Shown in pieces: positions 14,481-23,890 of a stretch of 64,000 nucleotides of DNA; the first letter of the stretch is position 1; every line of letters starts with the position of its first letter. The position numbers and the translations under genes are program-made. Below the pieces are notes generated by a model that was given only the letters and a program-made list of their open reading frames with translations, was not told where the DNA came from and did no database searches. The DNA is taken from assembly GCA_036822055.1 (NCBI GenBank), contig DAISIK010000001.1, forward strand, positions 1 through 64,000, given 5' to 3'. This stretch comes from DAISIK01 sp036822055 (GTDB lineage: Bacteria > Verrucomicrobiota > Verrucomicrobiia > Opitutales > Puniceicoccaceae).

Positions 14481-16649
14481 ATGCACCCGGACGCTATCGC
14501 TCTCAATTCAATCCTTCTTCAAAAGGTGATACCCAATGACTCGCCCCCAGAGCTAAGCTTGCTCCCGGAGTCCACCCATGCGCGGGTTGTTCCCCACCGC
14601 GAAGCAGTCACTGGGCTCCCGGAGTGCGGGCGGCAATCCTACCGGGCAACCCAGGCTTCTCCGCTGGTCCAAGTCAGAAGAAGCGGAGAGCCCTTTGCCG
14701 GAGGCTTTCGTTCCGGAATTACTCTCATCGACAGTCCCACCACCATGGAACTTCGAGCGGTGCCTTCCGAAGAGCAAGACCTGCTCCCCCAACATCCCCA
14801 TGCCCACATCATTGTTATGGAGACTGCCGATCGGAAATTAAGGGTCTGCCAATATCTCCTCCCTACCCCGGTTCCCGGAACCCTCCGGTCGCTGACGAGG
14901 GCCACCAATCAATCCTCAGAGCCGATCGGTCTCGATCTTCTCAGTAGTTTTGTCCTCTCCGGCATTACCCCTTTCGCCGCTGATGATGCACCCCATCGCC
15001 TGCGCCTTCACCGCTTTCGCTCCTGGTGGAGCCACGAGGGGCGCCCGGTTAGCGAATCGATTGAATCGCTCAACCTTGAACGCAGCTGGGAGGGCTTCAA
15101 CACTCCCACCGAACGCTTTGGCCAGGTAGGCTCGCAGCCCGTTCGTCAATGGTTCCCTTTCGTCGCCGTCGAGGATACCCATGCCCGGATCCTCTGGGGT
15201 GCCCAGCTCGCCTGGTCAGGCTCCTGGCAAATCGAGATCACCCGTCGATCCGACCATCTCTACGTCTCTGGAGGTCTCGCCGACTACGACTTCGGCCACT
15301 GGCGCAAATATCTCCAGCCCGGCGAGTGTCTGCTCTCTCCCGAAGCTCACCTGGCCTGCGTTGAAGGTACCCTCGAGGATTTAACCGACGCCCTCGTTCG
15401 CCTCCAGGAGGCACTTCTCCCCCCGCCTCCATCCCGCGAAGACGGTTTGCCCGTCATTTTCAACGAGTGGTGTACCAACTGGGGCTCTCCCAGCCATGAT
15501 AAAACCATTGCCCTCGCCAAAGCGCTCGAAGGTTCCGGCGTCGGCTACCTCGTCATCGACGATGGTTGGGCCGAGCGCCCGCCAGAGGCTAAAATGCAGT
15601 CCAATGGCGACTGGATCGTCGATTCCGACAAATTCCCCTACGGCATGGCCCGGCTCTGTGAGGAAATCCGGCAGTTCGGTCTCATTCCCGGAATTTGGTT
15701 TGAGTTCGAGGTCTGCAATCCCAAATCCCGGAGCTACCTCGAAACCGACCATCTCCTGCAGCGGGATGGCCTTCCCCTCACCGTCGGCTCCCGACGTTTC
15801 TGGAATCTGAATGACCCATGGGTTCAGGATTTTCTTGAGCGGAAGCTGATCCACTTCCTTCGCGATCACCATTTTGGATACCTCAAAGTCGATTACAACG
15901 ACAGCATCGGCCTCGGCTGCGATCACCCGGACTCCTACGGAGAAGGTCTCCGCCTCCAGACCCTCGCTTCGCTTTCCACCTTCGAAAAAATCTCCCGAGA
16001 GGTTCCCGATCTCGTCATCGAAAGCTGCTCCTCTGGAGGTCACCGGCTAGAGCCTTCCGTAATGGCTCGCAGCGCCATGAGCTCCTTTTCCGATGCCCAC
16101 GAGACCTGGCACATCCCAATCATCGCCCGCCAGCTCCATCGCCTCCTCCCTCCCCGCCAATCTCAAATCTGGGCGGTGCTCTACCCGGATGATAGCGTCG
16201 AACGCCAGGTCTATTCCCTGAGCGCCACCTTCCTCGGGCGGATGTGCCTCTCCGGTCCCATCCACTCCCTCAGCGCGTCCCAAACCAAACTCTACCGCGA
16301 AGCCATCGCTCTTTACCGGCGTTGTGTCCCCCTCATCCGCGAAGGCCGCACCCACTTCATCGGCCAAACGCCCCCCAGCTGGAACCACCCGACCGGCTGG
16401 CAGGGCATTATGCGCGTCAGTCGCTGCGGTTCCCGTGCCCTCATTGTCATCCACACCTTTGCTTCGCCCTCCTCTTTTCAAACGCTTCAGTGCTCCCTCC
16501 CTGCAACGGGCAATTGGAGAATCGCCGAAGCACTCCATGATCACCTCACCGCTCCAGCGTGCCTGGACGGTTCCACACTGTCATGGGAGGACCCCACCGG
16601 ATTCCGAGGAATGGTTCTCCTCCTCGAGTCAGATCCCCCGTCCTCCTGA
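14481..16649 (+). CDS. GH36 alpha-galactosidase (722 aa)
   Basis: Retaining alpha-galactosidase hydrolysing terminal alpha-1,6-galactose from melibiose, raffinose or galactomannan-type substrates. GH36 signatures are visible: LVIDDGWAERPPEAK, then GDWIVDSDKFPYGM, then GLIPGIWFEFEV, the nucleophile Asp471 in YLKVDYNDS, IESCSSGGHRLEPS, and the acid/base Asp538 in SSFSDAHE. An N-terminal beta-sandwich (about 1-310) precedes the TIM barrel, and a small C-terminal beta domain follows, as in the family. No signal peptide, so probably cytoplasmic. ATG at 14481 is preferred to GTG at 14451 because it is the first ATG; neither has a strong Shine-Dalgarno. Confidence 0.92.
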   Translation: MHPDAIALNSILLQKVIPNDSPPELSLLPESTHARVVPHREAVTGLPECGRQSYRATQASPLVQVRRSGEPFAGGFRSGITLIDSPTTMELRAVPSEEQDLLPQHPHAHIIVMETADRKLRVCQYLLPTPVPGTLRSLTRATNQSSEPIGLDLLSSFVLSGITPFAADDAPHRLRLHRFRSWWSHEGRPVSESIESLNLERSWEGFNTPTERFGQVGSQPVRQWFPFVAVEDTHARILWGAQLAWSGSWQIEITRRSDHLYVSGGLADYDFGHWRKYLQPGECLLSPEAHLACVEGTLEDLTDALVRLQEALLPPPPSREDGLPVIFNEWCTNWGSPSHDKTIALAKALEGSGVGYLVIDDGWAERPPEAKMQSNGDWIVDSDKFPYGMARLCEEIRQFGLIPGIWFEFEVCNPKSRSYLETDHLLQRDGLPLTVGSRRFWNLNDPWVQDFLERKLIHFLRDHHFGYLKVDYNDSIGLGCDHPDSYGEGLRLQTLASLSTFEKISREVPDLVIESCSSGGHRLEPSVMARSAMSSFSDAHETWHIPIIARQLHRLLPPRQSQIWAVLYPDDSVERQVYSLSATFLGRMCLSGPIHSLSASQTKLYREAIALYRRCVPLIREGRTHFIGQTPPSWNHPTGWQGIMRVSRCGSRALIVIHTFASPSSFQTLQCSLPATGNWRIAEALHDHLTAPACLDGSTLSWEDPTGFRGMVLLLESDPPSS

Positions 16650-16893
16650 TCGGGAAAAGGATTCGTCAACCCACCTCCATTAATCGGAGGCATCCGCCAA
16701 ACCTAACATCTAGACATCCCCAGTTCTGGGGGTCCTCTCAGAAGATCGGTTTTTTGTGCAGCGAAGGAATAACGGAATCGTGAATACTCTCGATCGTGTA
16801 TTTGTGCGCGTCCGGTGCGGAACCTTCTTCTCGGTGCTGTGGAAGTACTGAAGTAGGTCTACGACGACAGGGCCAGCCGGGCCCCGGCAAAGT

Positions 16894-18405
16894 TCAGACT
16901 TCTTCGATCGAGACCTCGTAGCGGGTCCCACCAATGGAAACCGCCATCCGGGTTGGAGCCACACCGCTTGACGGCACCTCCGGCCCAGCACCCCCATTTG
17001 CCTCCACCGCTTTCGCAGGGGCTGAAACCCCAGCCGGAGAAGCGACTGGCGCCGATCGCTTTTTCATCAGATCGCTCAGTTCTTTGGGAAACATAGCGTG
17101 AATCACCGCGTACTCTTCAGTTTCCGGGTAACCGAAGCCTTTGATTTCAGCCAAAAGATCAGGCATCCGCGGTTTTAAAAGGTCGGCTGGTCGCTCAGTG
17201 ATGAAACCTTTACCGGCCTTTGTCTCTGCCAACTTACGAATCTCTGGATCCACCGGAGCTGGAGTGCGTCCATAGTAGCCGAGTGCGATGTCAATAGCCT
17301 GCGGACTGAAGTTTTTCCACCTCCCAAACTTCACATTCAACATGGCTTGCACCCCGACAATTTGGGAGGTGGGCGTCACCAGGGGGATCCAGCCAAGCTT
17401 TTCACGGACATGGGGAATCTCGGCAAAGACGTCCTCAAAACGATCTTCCATTTTTTGCTGCTTCAGTTGAGTTCGAAAATTACTCAACATCCCGCCAGGA
17501 ACCTGGTAAACCAGCGCTTCCGAGTCCACCCGCTCGTTAAGGAAACTGGTGAACTCCCCGAGGCTCTCGTAAACTTTCTCAAGGTGTTTTCGGATCTCGA
17601 GCAGTTTTGAGGCATCAAAGGAGGGACAACGGGGCGAACCATCCAACAAAGCGAGCATCCTCGTCACATCGGGCTGACCTGTGCCGTTGGCAAAGGGAAC
17701 CACCGAGCAATCGATTGCATCGACACCAGCCTCGATTGCAGCGTAGTAGGTCGTCGCTCCGAGTCCGGCCGTATCGTGGGTATGGATGATGACCGGGACA
17801 GAAACTGCCTTTTTCAAGCCCTTGATGATCGCATAGGCCTCTCCTGGAGGAATCAGCCCCGCCATATCTTTGACACAGATCGAATCAGCACCCTCATCCA
17901 CCAACTCTTTCCCCATGGCAATGAAGGCCTCTGTTGTATGAACCGGACTCGAAGTATAACAAATGGTCCCTTGAGCACCTTTTCCAACCTCTCTCGCCGC
18001 CCGGATTGCCGTCCGCATATTTCTCGGATCGTTCAGAGCATCGAAGATTCTAAATATATCCATCCCGTGTTCCGCCGATGTCCTGACAAAGGCAGAAACC
18101 ACATCATCAGGGAAATTTGCGTACTGGACGATGTTCTGGCCACGCAACAGCATCATGTGGGGCGTCTTCGGACTCAGCTTCTTAATCGCATCCAACCGAT
18201 CGTAGGGAAATTCCCCCAAAAACCTCAGCCCGGCGTCGATCGTTGCCCCGCCCCAGGTCTCCAAAGCTCCAAATCCCATCGAGTCGAGAATTGGAACAAT
18301 CGGCAGCATCTGCTCGGTTCGCATCCGCGTGGCAGCCAGCGATTGATGGCCATCCCGCAGGACCGTATTGTTGAACTGGACCGTTTTCACTTTATCATCA
18401 GGCAT
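16894..18405 (-). CDS. Pyruvate/oxaloacetate carboxyltransferase subunit without biotin domain (503 aa)
   Basis: Carboxyltransferase of the oxaloacetate decarboxylase alpha / pyruvate carboxylase B / transcarboxylase 5S family, moving CO2 between a keto acid and carboxybiotin. The TIM barrel starts with NTVLRDGHQS (metal ligand Asp18), continues with FRIFDALND, CVKDMAGLI and the HTHDTAG metal motif, then the PYC/OADA domain (about 305-450). After an Ala/Pro linker it ends at RYEVSIEEV, where family members with a biotinyl domain continue to the AMKM lysine. Here it stops, so biotin must sit on a separate carrier not seen nearby. It is 88 bases from the hybrid kinase gene upstream. Confidence 0.88.
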   Translation of the reverse strand: MPDDKVKTVQFNNTVLRDGHQSLAATRMRTEQMLPIVPILDSMGFGALETWGGATIDAGLRFLGEFPYDRLDAIKKLSPKTPHMMLLRGQNIVQYANFPDDVVSAFVRTSAEHGMDIFRIFDALNDPRNMRTAIRAAREVGKGAQGTICYTSSPVHTTEAFIAMGKELVDEGADSICVKDMAGLIPPGEAYAIIKGLKKAVSVPVIIHTHDTAGLGATTYYAAIEAGVDAIDCSVVPFANGTGQPDVTRMLALLDGSPRCPSFDASKLLEIRKHLEKVYESLGEFTSFLNERVDSEALVYQVPGGMLSNFRTQLKQQKMEDRFEDVFAEIPHVREKLGWIPLVTPTSQIVGVQAMLNVKFGRWKNFSPQAIDIALGYYGRTPAPVDPEIRKLAETKAGKGFITERPADLLKPRMPDLLAEIKGFGYPETEEYAVIHAMFPKELSDLMKKRSAPVASPAGVSAPAKAVEANGGAGPEVPSSGVAPTRMAVSIGGTRYEVSIEEV

Positions 18406-18455
18406 ATCGATTGATCTTGGTTATCTCATTGATTGCCTATCCCCACGCCCAGATT

Positions 18456-19586
18456 TCATGGCTCAACGCTCGAGATATCAAACCAAAAACGGGTTCCCCG
18501 ACCAACCTCACTTTCGACCTGCAGCTTGGAACCGTGCAGCTCAAGTAATGAATCGCAGAGGAGCAAACCGATTCCGGCGCCCCGCTCACAGGCCGTTCCG
18601 AGGGTCGATTCCCGCACCTTTTTGTCGAAGAGGGTCTTTAGTCGTTCTTCCGGGATTCCCACACCGGAGTCCTCCACCGACAACCTGTAGCCCGCCTGCG
18701 GATCCACTTTACCCTCCACCCGGACCAGACCCCCGTCTGGAGTAAACTTAATGGCATTAGAGATCAGATTCCGAAGGACCGTCGAAAGAATTCTCGGATC
18801 CCCGCGCACGCTCAAAGATTCCGAAAGCCCAGATTGGAATGATATCTGTTTTGCCTCGGCCTTTGCCCGGAAAAGGACGATTACTTCGCGCACCAGATCT
18901 CCCAGGTCGACCAGCTCATAAATTACCATCTTCTCATCGGTTTGCAGCCGCGCCCAATCCAGCAACTCGTCGAGGAGTCTAAACATCGTCGAGACAGAAT
19001 CTTGAATCATCTGCAACCCCTCGTATTCGTCTTCGCCGATCTTGCTCCGCAAGTCAGTGAGAAGGTCTTCAAGATAGAAAACCACCCCGGAGAGTGGTGC
19101 TCGAAAATCGTGCGATAACACCGACAAAAAGAAATTCTGGTCTTGGATCGTCTGGTCCAACTTCCTGTTGATTAAGCGCATTCGTCGCTGAGTTCTTCGC
19201 AACTCTACGTGCGCCTTCACCCGAGCATTCACTTCGGCGATCTGAATCGGCTTGGTTATGTAATCTACCGCCCCCAAACTCAGGCCGTGAACAATGTCCG
19301 GAGTTTCGGCCATCGCAGTCACGAAAATAACCGTCGGAGCATCCTCTCCAAACTCTGCTTTGATTCTCGTGCAAACCTCAAACCCGTCCATTTCAGGCAT
19401 CATTACATCGAGTAGCACAAGATCAGGAGAGAGCCGGGCAACCTCTTTTAATGCCTCAGCCCCTGATCGGACGGCCACCGTCCGGTAGCCAAGCTTCAAC
19501 AAACTATTGCTTAACAACTGCAGATTGCTCGGCTGATCATCCACCAGAAGGACAACCGGAGTCTCGTTCGCAAACTCCTTTACCAT
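18456..19586 (-). CDS. Response-regulator/histidine-kinase hybrid (376 aa)
   Basis: Two-component signalling protein with an N-terminal receiver domain and a C-terminal kinase. The receiver (about 10-125) has the acidic pair Asp16/Asp17, phosphoacceptor Asp60 in LVLLDVMMPEMDG and Lys112 in ITKP. The HisKA domain has His159 in VLSHDFRAPL, and the HATPase domain has the N box NLISNAIKF, G1 DSGVGIP and G2 GAGIGLLLC. There is no membrane segment, so it is cytoplasmic, like chemosensory or phosphorelay hybrids. Start ATG at 19586 gives a standard receiver N-terminus. A perfect inverted repeat lies 24-45 bases upstream. No DNA-binding output domain, so a partner regulator elsewhere is likely. Confidence 0.92.
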   Translation of the reverse strand: MVKEFANETPVVLLVDDQPSNLQLLSNSLLKLGYRTVAVRSGAEALKEVARLSPDLVLLDVMMPEMDGFEVCTRIKAEFGEDAPTVIFVTAMAETPDIVHGLSLGAVDYITKPIQIAEVNARVKAHVELRRTQRRMRLINRKLDQTIQDQNFFLSVLSHDFRAPLSGVVFYLEDLLTDLRSKIGEDEYEGLQMIQDSVSTMFRLLDELLDWARLQTDEKMVIYELVDLGDLVREVIVLFRAKAEAKQISFQSGLSESLSVRGDPRILSTVLRNLISNAIKFTPDGGLVRVEGKVDPQAGYRLSVEDSGVGIPEERLKTLFDKKVRESTLGTACERGAGIGLLLCDSLLELHGSKLQVESEVGRGTRFWFDISSVEP

Positions 19587-19609
19587 CGATTCACGTCTCT
19601 CTCTTGGTC

Positions 19610-19631
19610 AATCATGATGGCGCTCATGATT
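19610..19631 (-). promoter_or_regulatory. Perfect inverted repeat upstream of the hybrid kinase gene
   Basis: AATCATGA (19610-19617) and TCATGATT (19624-19631) form an 8-bp inverted repeat with a 6-base spacer, 24 bases upstream of the start at 19586. The position fits a repressor or activator site or a leader hairpin; no regulator is identified. Confidence 0.35.
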
Positions 19632-20111
19632 CATAGGTTGAACTGTTTCGCTGCTTGGGAATGGAAACCGGAGCCGCAGGCTTTATCTCGTAAGCGGAAG
19701 AAGTAGAGCCGGATCGAATCCGCCCCAAATACATATTCCACCAAAATTTTAACATTGCATCTATGAATTGAAGACGTGATCCCCAAGGTCAAGCCGAGGA
19801 TGGTACAGTTTCCTGTCTCTGCCAGCCGCTACCCCGTCGGCCCAAAAAAGCTCCGGGCCTCAATTTGTATCCAATTTTTGATTACATTTGAGCCTATCCC
19901 GAGCCAATCGTTTGATCCTTAACCGCCGTGAAGTGATCTCTTTCATTAATTCTTTAAACGCGGGAAAAATTAATCTTTGGACTCGAGCCACAGCTCGACT
20001 ACTCGTTCTTAGATCGACACTCTTTCGATGATGCAGCCGTTTTTTCCTCTGGCATAGTGAACCAAACATTTTGCCCCTGGCCCATGCTGGGTTGCGTTAT
20101 TCTTACCTCTC
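19632..20111. other. Intergenic region without a recognised gene
   Basis: These 480 bases contain only short frames, none resembling a known protein. The right half may include eroded DNA around the IS481 remnant. No promoter, RNA or repeat was recognised beyond the inverted repeat to its left. Confidence 0.4.
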
Positions 20112-20724
20112 ATGTGTTCCGTCCCGTTGGGTTGGACGGACCGTAGAATCGGGGTTTTGCAGGTCTTGGTCGAGGCGATGCGCAGGCATCTTCCGCTATC
20201 GGATGCGAGTGCGGAGGATTCGGTCCGAGGAGTGCTTTGCTGGGAGAAGTCTGTATCCCTAGCGGTGGTTTGCGAACTGCCCCGGACGCTGCTTTTGCCT
20301 CTGGACGACCTATTGCTTCTGACCCGGGAGTTCGTCAATGCCCGGGCCTCGCGATCGGTCCTGGACCGGCTCCCGGGTCGGGAAGGCATATCCCGGCTGG
20401 GCGATCTCGTCACCTAAAAGGACAGGCCCGCCCACGAGTCCTTCAAAACCTACGAGCCGGGACTTCGTACACATCGACGTGAAGTAGCTCCCAAAAATGT
20501 CCGGGGATGGCAGGGGCAAGTACCTGTTCGCAGCCATCGACCGGCCCACCCGCTGGGTCCACTTCGAAATCCATCCGAACAAAAGCGCCGCATGCGCCAC
20601 GGCCTTTCGGCGCCCCGTGCGCGAGCGCAGGCCCTTTGCGATCAAAAAGATCCTCATTGACAACAGACGCGAGTTCATCAAACGCAAATTTCCCTACGAA
20701 ACCATGATCCAGTGGCACCAATGA
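20112..20724 (+). pseudogene. IS481-type transposase remnant
   Basis: Degenerate DDE transposase of the IS481-like group. Recognisable pieces across two frames are RTLLLPLDDLLLLTREFVN, SRSVLDR, GISRLGDL, then, after a frame change and an in-frame TAG, DFVHIDVK, LPKMSGDGRGKYLFAAIDR, TRWVHFEIHPNKSAA and KKILIDNRREF. The first catalytic Asp (HIDVK) and second Asp (LIDN) are seen; the sequence ends before the catalytic Glu region. Terminal inverted repeats were not found. A dead insertion-sequence fragment. Confidence 0.78.
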
Positions 20725-21069
20725 CATCCCCACCTTTTTTCGAGAAATCCTACCACCCTTCCGGTTCCTGACACTTTAGTCTTTCTTATAACAATAATCA
20801 TTTTCGCTTTTTAAAATTAACACACCAGCTCAAATCCTTACCTCGGATTATATCGTCCTGATCACGGATGACTTCTGTTTCTCGAGCGGCGAATTGCCCG
20901 AAAGTTCTGGAAAAACAATCATTGCAACTTCGCCTCCCAAACGGGCGCATTCCGCATATCATGGAGTTGAGTTCTACCGCCGCCGGAAAGGAGTCAAAAA
21001 TGCTACAATTAAGAATGCGAATTTATCTCGACGCAATTGCCCTCTCGCTTTCGCTTGGTCAGTAGTCTT
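20725..21069 (+). other. Intergenic region upstream of the FGE-like gene
   Basis: 345 bases with an AT-rich core (about 20785-20825) that may hold the promoter of the gene at 21070. Short overlapping frames are present at 20868-21065 but resemble nothing. No specific element can be supported. Confidence 0.35.
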
Positions 21070-22788
21070 ATGGTCAAAACAAAAAAGCCGCCCGTCATTT
21101 CACAAATCGAAAAGGTCCGATCCGGGTCTCTCGGATCCACGGCGGGTGTAGGTCCGGGACTAGTGATCTTTCTTGTCGCCGTCACCGCAGCGACCGCCGT
21201 GATCTTCATTGCCATTAGTGCGACTAACGAGGAGATCATCGAAACTGTCAAACGCGAGGCGGCACTGCCACCACCAGAATCGGAACTCTTCGTACCCACG
21301 GAATCTAGCGAACCCTCTTCCGCTAGACTAGAGGATTCGGAATCTACACCAGCTGAGGCTTCTATAACGACCGATCCAACCGAAGCGCTGACTCTACCAC
21401 CAGCCACCGAGCCAGCGGTCCCTCCCAGCCCCTCAAAACAAATTCCCACGGTCGAAACAGAGATCATAGAAACGGTCTCTCGGGACCTCAAGTCCGAGGC
21501 CGAGACTCTAAAAGCGGAGGTCGATCAGATCTATAACCTCGCCACCCAAGCGAATGCATCAAGCCATGCCTTCGCCGATTTTCGCCGAGGGTCAGCTCTC
21601 AAGACAGCTGCTCAAGAAGCCTATGACGAAGGAGACTACGAGCAGACGATCACCCTTCTAAAGAGAAGCAAGGGAGCACTTTCGACTGCTGCTTTCACTG
21701 CCGAACTCACCTTGTTTGAGAGAGGAATAGAGGAAGCCGGCCTGGGCGGACTGCGCGAGTCTCCGACCCCCCAATGGATCAGGGTCGAGGCGGAAATCGA
21801 GCTCGCGGGCGAGAACCCTACTGCCGGATCAACCACCGCAAGGATTGAGTCTATCCAATCACTTCGACGATCAATCCCTGAATTAAAGGCCGACACACTG
21901 AAGATTTGGCTGGCCTCAGCCCGAGAATCAAGCGATGCGAATCGGCGGGAAGTCGCCATCCGGATGTTCAAAAACGTCCTCAAAATAGACCCCAAAAACA
22001 CCGAGGCAAAGAATTATCTATTTCGCAATGCCTACGAGCCGGGTGTGACTCTAACCAACACCGTCGGGATGCAATTCGCCTACATCCCCCCAGGCACCTT
22101 CATTATGGGAACTCCCAAAAATGAGGCATTTCGAGATAATGATGAGATTCAGCGGGAAGTCACTCTAACCCGTGGGTACTTTATCGGCGTCCATGAGGTC
22201 ACTCAGGAAAATTGGCGCGAAGTCATGAATGAGCCTACTGCGGCGAGGGTTTCTGATCCAAGGTTCTTTGGACCTAAGCTCCCGGTTCACAGTGTTAGCT
22301 GGGAGGACGCAGTCGAATTCTGTCGGCGTTTGAGCAATCGAGAGGGTCGGGTCTACCGCCTACCGACGGAAGCCGAATGGGAATATGCCGCGCGTGGTGG
22401 CACCACCACCCCCTACAATAACGGCCAAATCAACCTCACTTCCAGAGACGCCAATGTTTACGATCCAAGCGGTACTGGCCCCCGAGCTCCTCTCGCAGTC
22501 GGGGTGGCCGGAAACGCCAACAGCTACGGCCTGTACGATATTCATGGAAACGTTTGGGAATGGATAGCTGATTGGTCTGGTCCTTACGACCTTGACGATC
22601 TTACTGATCCCAAGGGGGTTCCTGAGGACCAGCTACCTACCCGTGACCTGGCTATGAGAGTCGTTCGTGGAGGTTCCTATATCGACGATGCCCATTTGGC
22701 TCGATCGGGAAACCGTTGGGAATATTCACCCGCTGCAGGGACTGAATTTATCGGCTTCCGGATCCTCCTCGAGGTCGACTCTTTTTGA
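21070..22788 (+). CDS. Membrane-anchored FGE/sulfatase-modifying-factor-like protein (572 aa)
   Basis: Protein with a short cytoplasmic N-terminus, one membrane segment (about residues 33-54, VIFLVAVTAATAVIFIAIS), a Pro/Glu/Ser-rich linker, a helical repeat-like middle region (about 140-320, with KIDPKNTEAK), and a C-terminal FGE-sulfatase domain (about 330-570: GMQFAYIPPGTFIMG, GVHEVTQENW, RLPTEAEWEYAARGG, NVWEWIADW, RVVRGGSY). The active-site cysteine pair of true formylglycine-generating enzymes is absent (after GGSYIDDA there is no Cys), so a binding or structural role is more likely. ATG at 21070 begins directly before the membrane segment. It is followed 37 bases later by pstS. Confidence 0.85.
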   Translation: MVKTKKPPVISQIEKVRSGSLGSTAGVGPGLVIFLVAVTAATAVIFIAISATNEEIIETVKREAALPPPESELFVPTESSEPSSARLEDSESTPAEASITTDPTEALTLPPATEPAVPPSPSKQIPTVETEIIETVSRDLKSEAETLKAEVDQIYNLATQANASSHAFADFRRGSALKTAAQEAYDEGDYEQTITLLKRSKGALSTAAFTAELTLFERGIEEAGLGGLRESPTPQWIRVEAEIELAGENPTAGSTTARIESIQSLRRSIPELKADTLKIWLASARESSDANRREVAIRMFKNVLKIDPKNTEAKNYLFRNAYEPGVTLTNTVGMQFAYIPPGTFIMGTPKNEAFRDNDEIQREVTLTRGYFIGVHEVTQENWREVMNEPTAARVSDPRFFGPKLPVHSVSWEDAVEFCRRLSNREGRVYRLPTEAEWEYAARGGTTTPYNNGQINLTSRDANVYDPSGTGPRAPLAVGVAGNANSYGLYDIHGNVWEWIADWSGPYDLDDLTDPKGVPEDQLPTRDLAMRVVRGGSYIDDAHLARSGNRWEYSPAAGTEFIGFRILLEVDSF

Positions 22789-22825
22789 ACCAATCTTCGA
22801 GTAAATCTTCCAAGATAACCAAACC

Positions 22826-23890
22826 ATGAAAATCCATCGTCACCACTGCCGAGCGGCTGTCCTTACCCTCCTCGGGTTCCTCGCCCTCACCGGCTGTAAA
22901 GCATATAGAACTTCTACCGGCCAGCCCACCGTTGGAAAAGCTGAAGTAACCGCGGATCAAACCACCATCCCTCAAGCTCAGAGCTTTGCCGATTCATCGC
23001 GAGAATCCTACGAACCCACTCGATTGATCACTGGTCGGCTTCGAAGTATTGGCTCAGATACCATGGATGTGCTCGTCGCAGAATGGGAAAAAAAATTCAA
23101 AACCTATCACCCTTCCATCGCGGTAACCCATGAAGGTCGGGGTACCTCAACTGCCATTCCCGGACTCACTGAAGGTCGATCGGATTTCGGTCCCATGAGC
23201 CGTTCTACAAGACCCGCCGAGATTGAGAAATTTGTGGCCCGTCACGGGTACGAACCCGTCCTCCTGGCAACTGCAATTGATGCCCTCGCAGTCTATGTGC
23301 ACCGCGACAATCCAATCGCCGACCGTGGCTTAACCTTGGCCGAGGTTGATGCAATCTTTTCCTCAGATCGAAGGCGCGGGGCACCCCAGGACATTGTAAC
23401 CTGGGACCAACTCGGACTGACCGGAGAATGGGCGAACGCCCCTATTACCGTTTACAGTCGAAATAAAGCCTCGGGGACCTACGGATTTTTCCAGGAAAAC
23501 GCACTCAAGAAAGGTGAGTTCAAGACTTCGAATATCGAACTTCCTGGTTCTGCAAGGGTAGTCGAGGCGGTCAGCAACGATAAGTTTGGGATAGGCTTCA
23601 GCGGCTTTGGATACATGACCGACGGAGTCCGCGCCGCTCCCCTGGCTATTGAAGCCGGATTAAAACCTATTCCCGCAGACGAGACAAATGCCGTCAGTGG
23701 ATTATACCCACTTGCACGATTCCTCTACCTCGCCGTCAACAAAGAGCCGGGCAAGCCATCAAGTCCGCTCCAGCAGGAATTCTTTAAGTTCATCTTTAGC
23801 GCCGAGGGCCAGCAAGTCGTCACCAACAATGGATTCTTCGCAGTAAGCCCTAAAACTGCCAATGAGGAGCTTTCCAAACTAGATCTTTGA
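22826..23890 (+). CDS. pstS: PstS-like phosphate-binding lipoprotein (354 aa)
   Basis: Substrate-binding protein of phosphate ABC transport. The N-terminal signal ends in the lipobox LTGC at about residues 22-25, so it is lipid-anchored. The periplasmic binding fold is recognisable: IGSDTMDVLVAEWEKKF, HEGRGTSTAIPGL, DFGPMSR, TVYSRNKASGTYGFF and GFSGFGYMTDGVR, with the phosphate-contacting Ser/Asp/Arg positions in expected places. Length is typical. The usual partners pstC, pstA, pstB and phoU are not next to it; upstream is the FGE-like gene. It may work with a transporter encoded elsewhere or act as a phosphate sensor. Confidence 0.88.
   Translation: MKIHRHHCRAAVLTLLGFLALTGCKAYRTSTGQPTVGKAEVTADQTTIPQAQSFADSSRESYEPTRLITGRLRSIGSDTMDVLVAEWEKKFKTYHPSIAVTHEGRGTSTAIPGLTEGRSDFGPMSRSTRPAEIEKFVARHGYEPVLLATAIDALAVYVHRDNPIADRGLTLAEVDAIFSSDRRRGAPQDIVTWDQLGLTGEWANAPITVYSRNKASGTYGFFQENALKKGEFKTSNIELPGSARVVEAVSNDKFGIGFSGFGYMTDGVRAAPLAIEAGLKPIPADETNAVSGLYPLARFLYLAVNKEPGKPSSPLQQEFFKFIFSAEGQQVVTNNGFFAVSPKTANEELSKLDL

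Noticed and set aside
15381..16544. Long minus-strand frames opposite the alpha-galactosidase gene
   Set aside because: Shadow frames of a gene with intact GH36 catalytic motifs.
16718..16731. Short hairpin CCCCA-GTTC-TGGGG after the alpha-galactosidase gene
   Set aside because: No T-run follows and the stem is only five pairs, so a terminator call is not supported.
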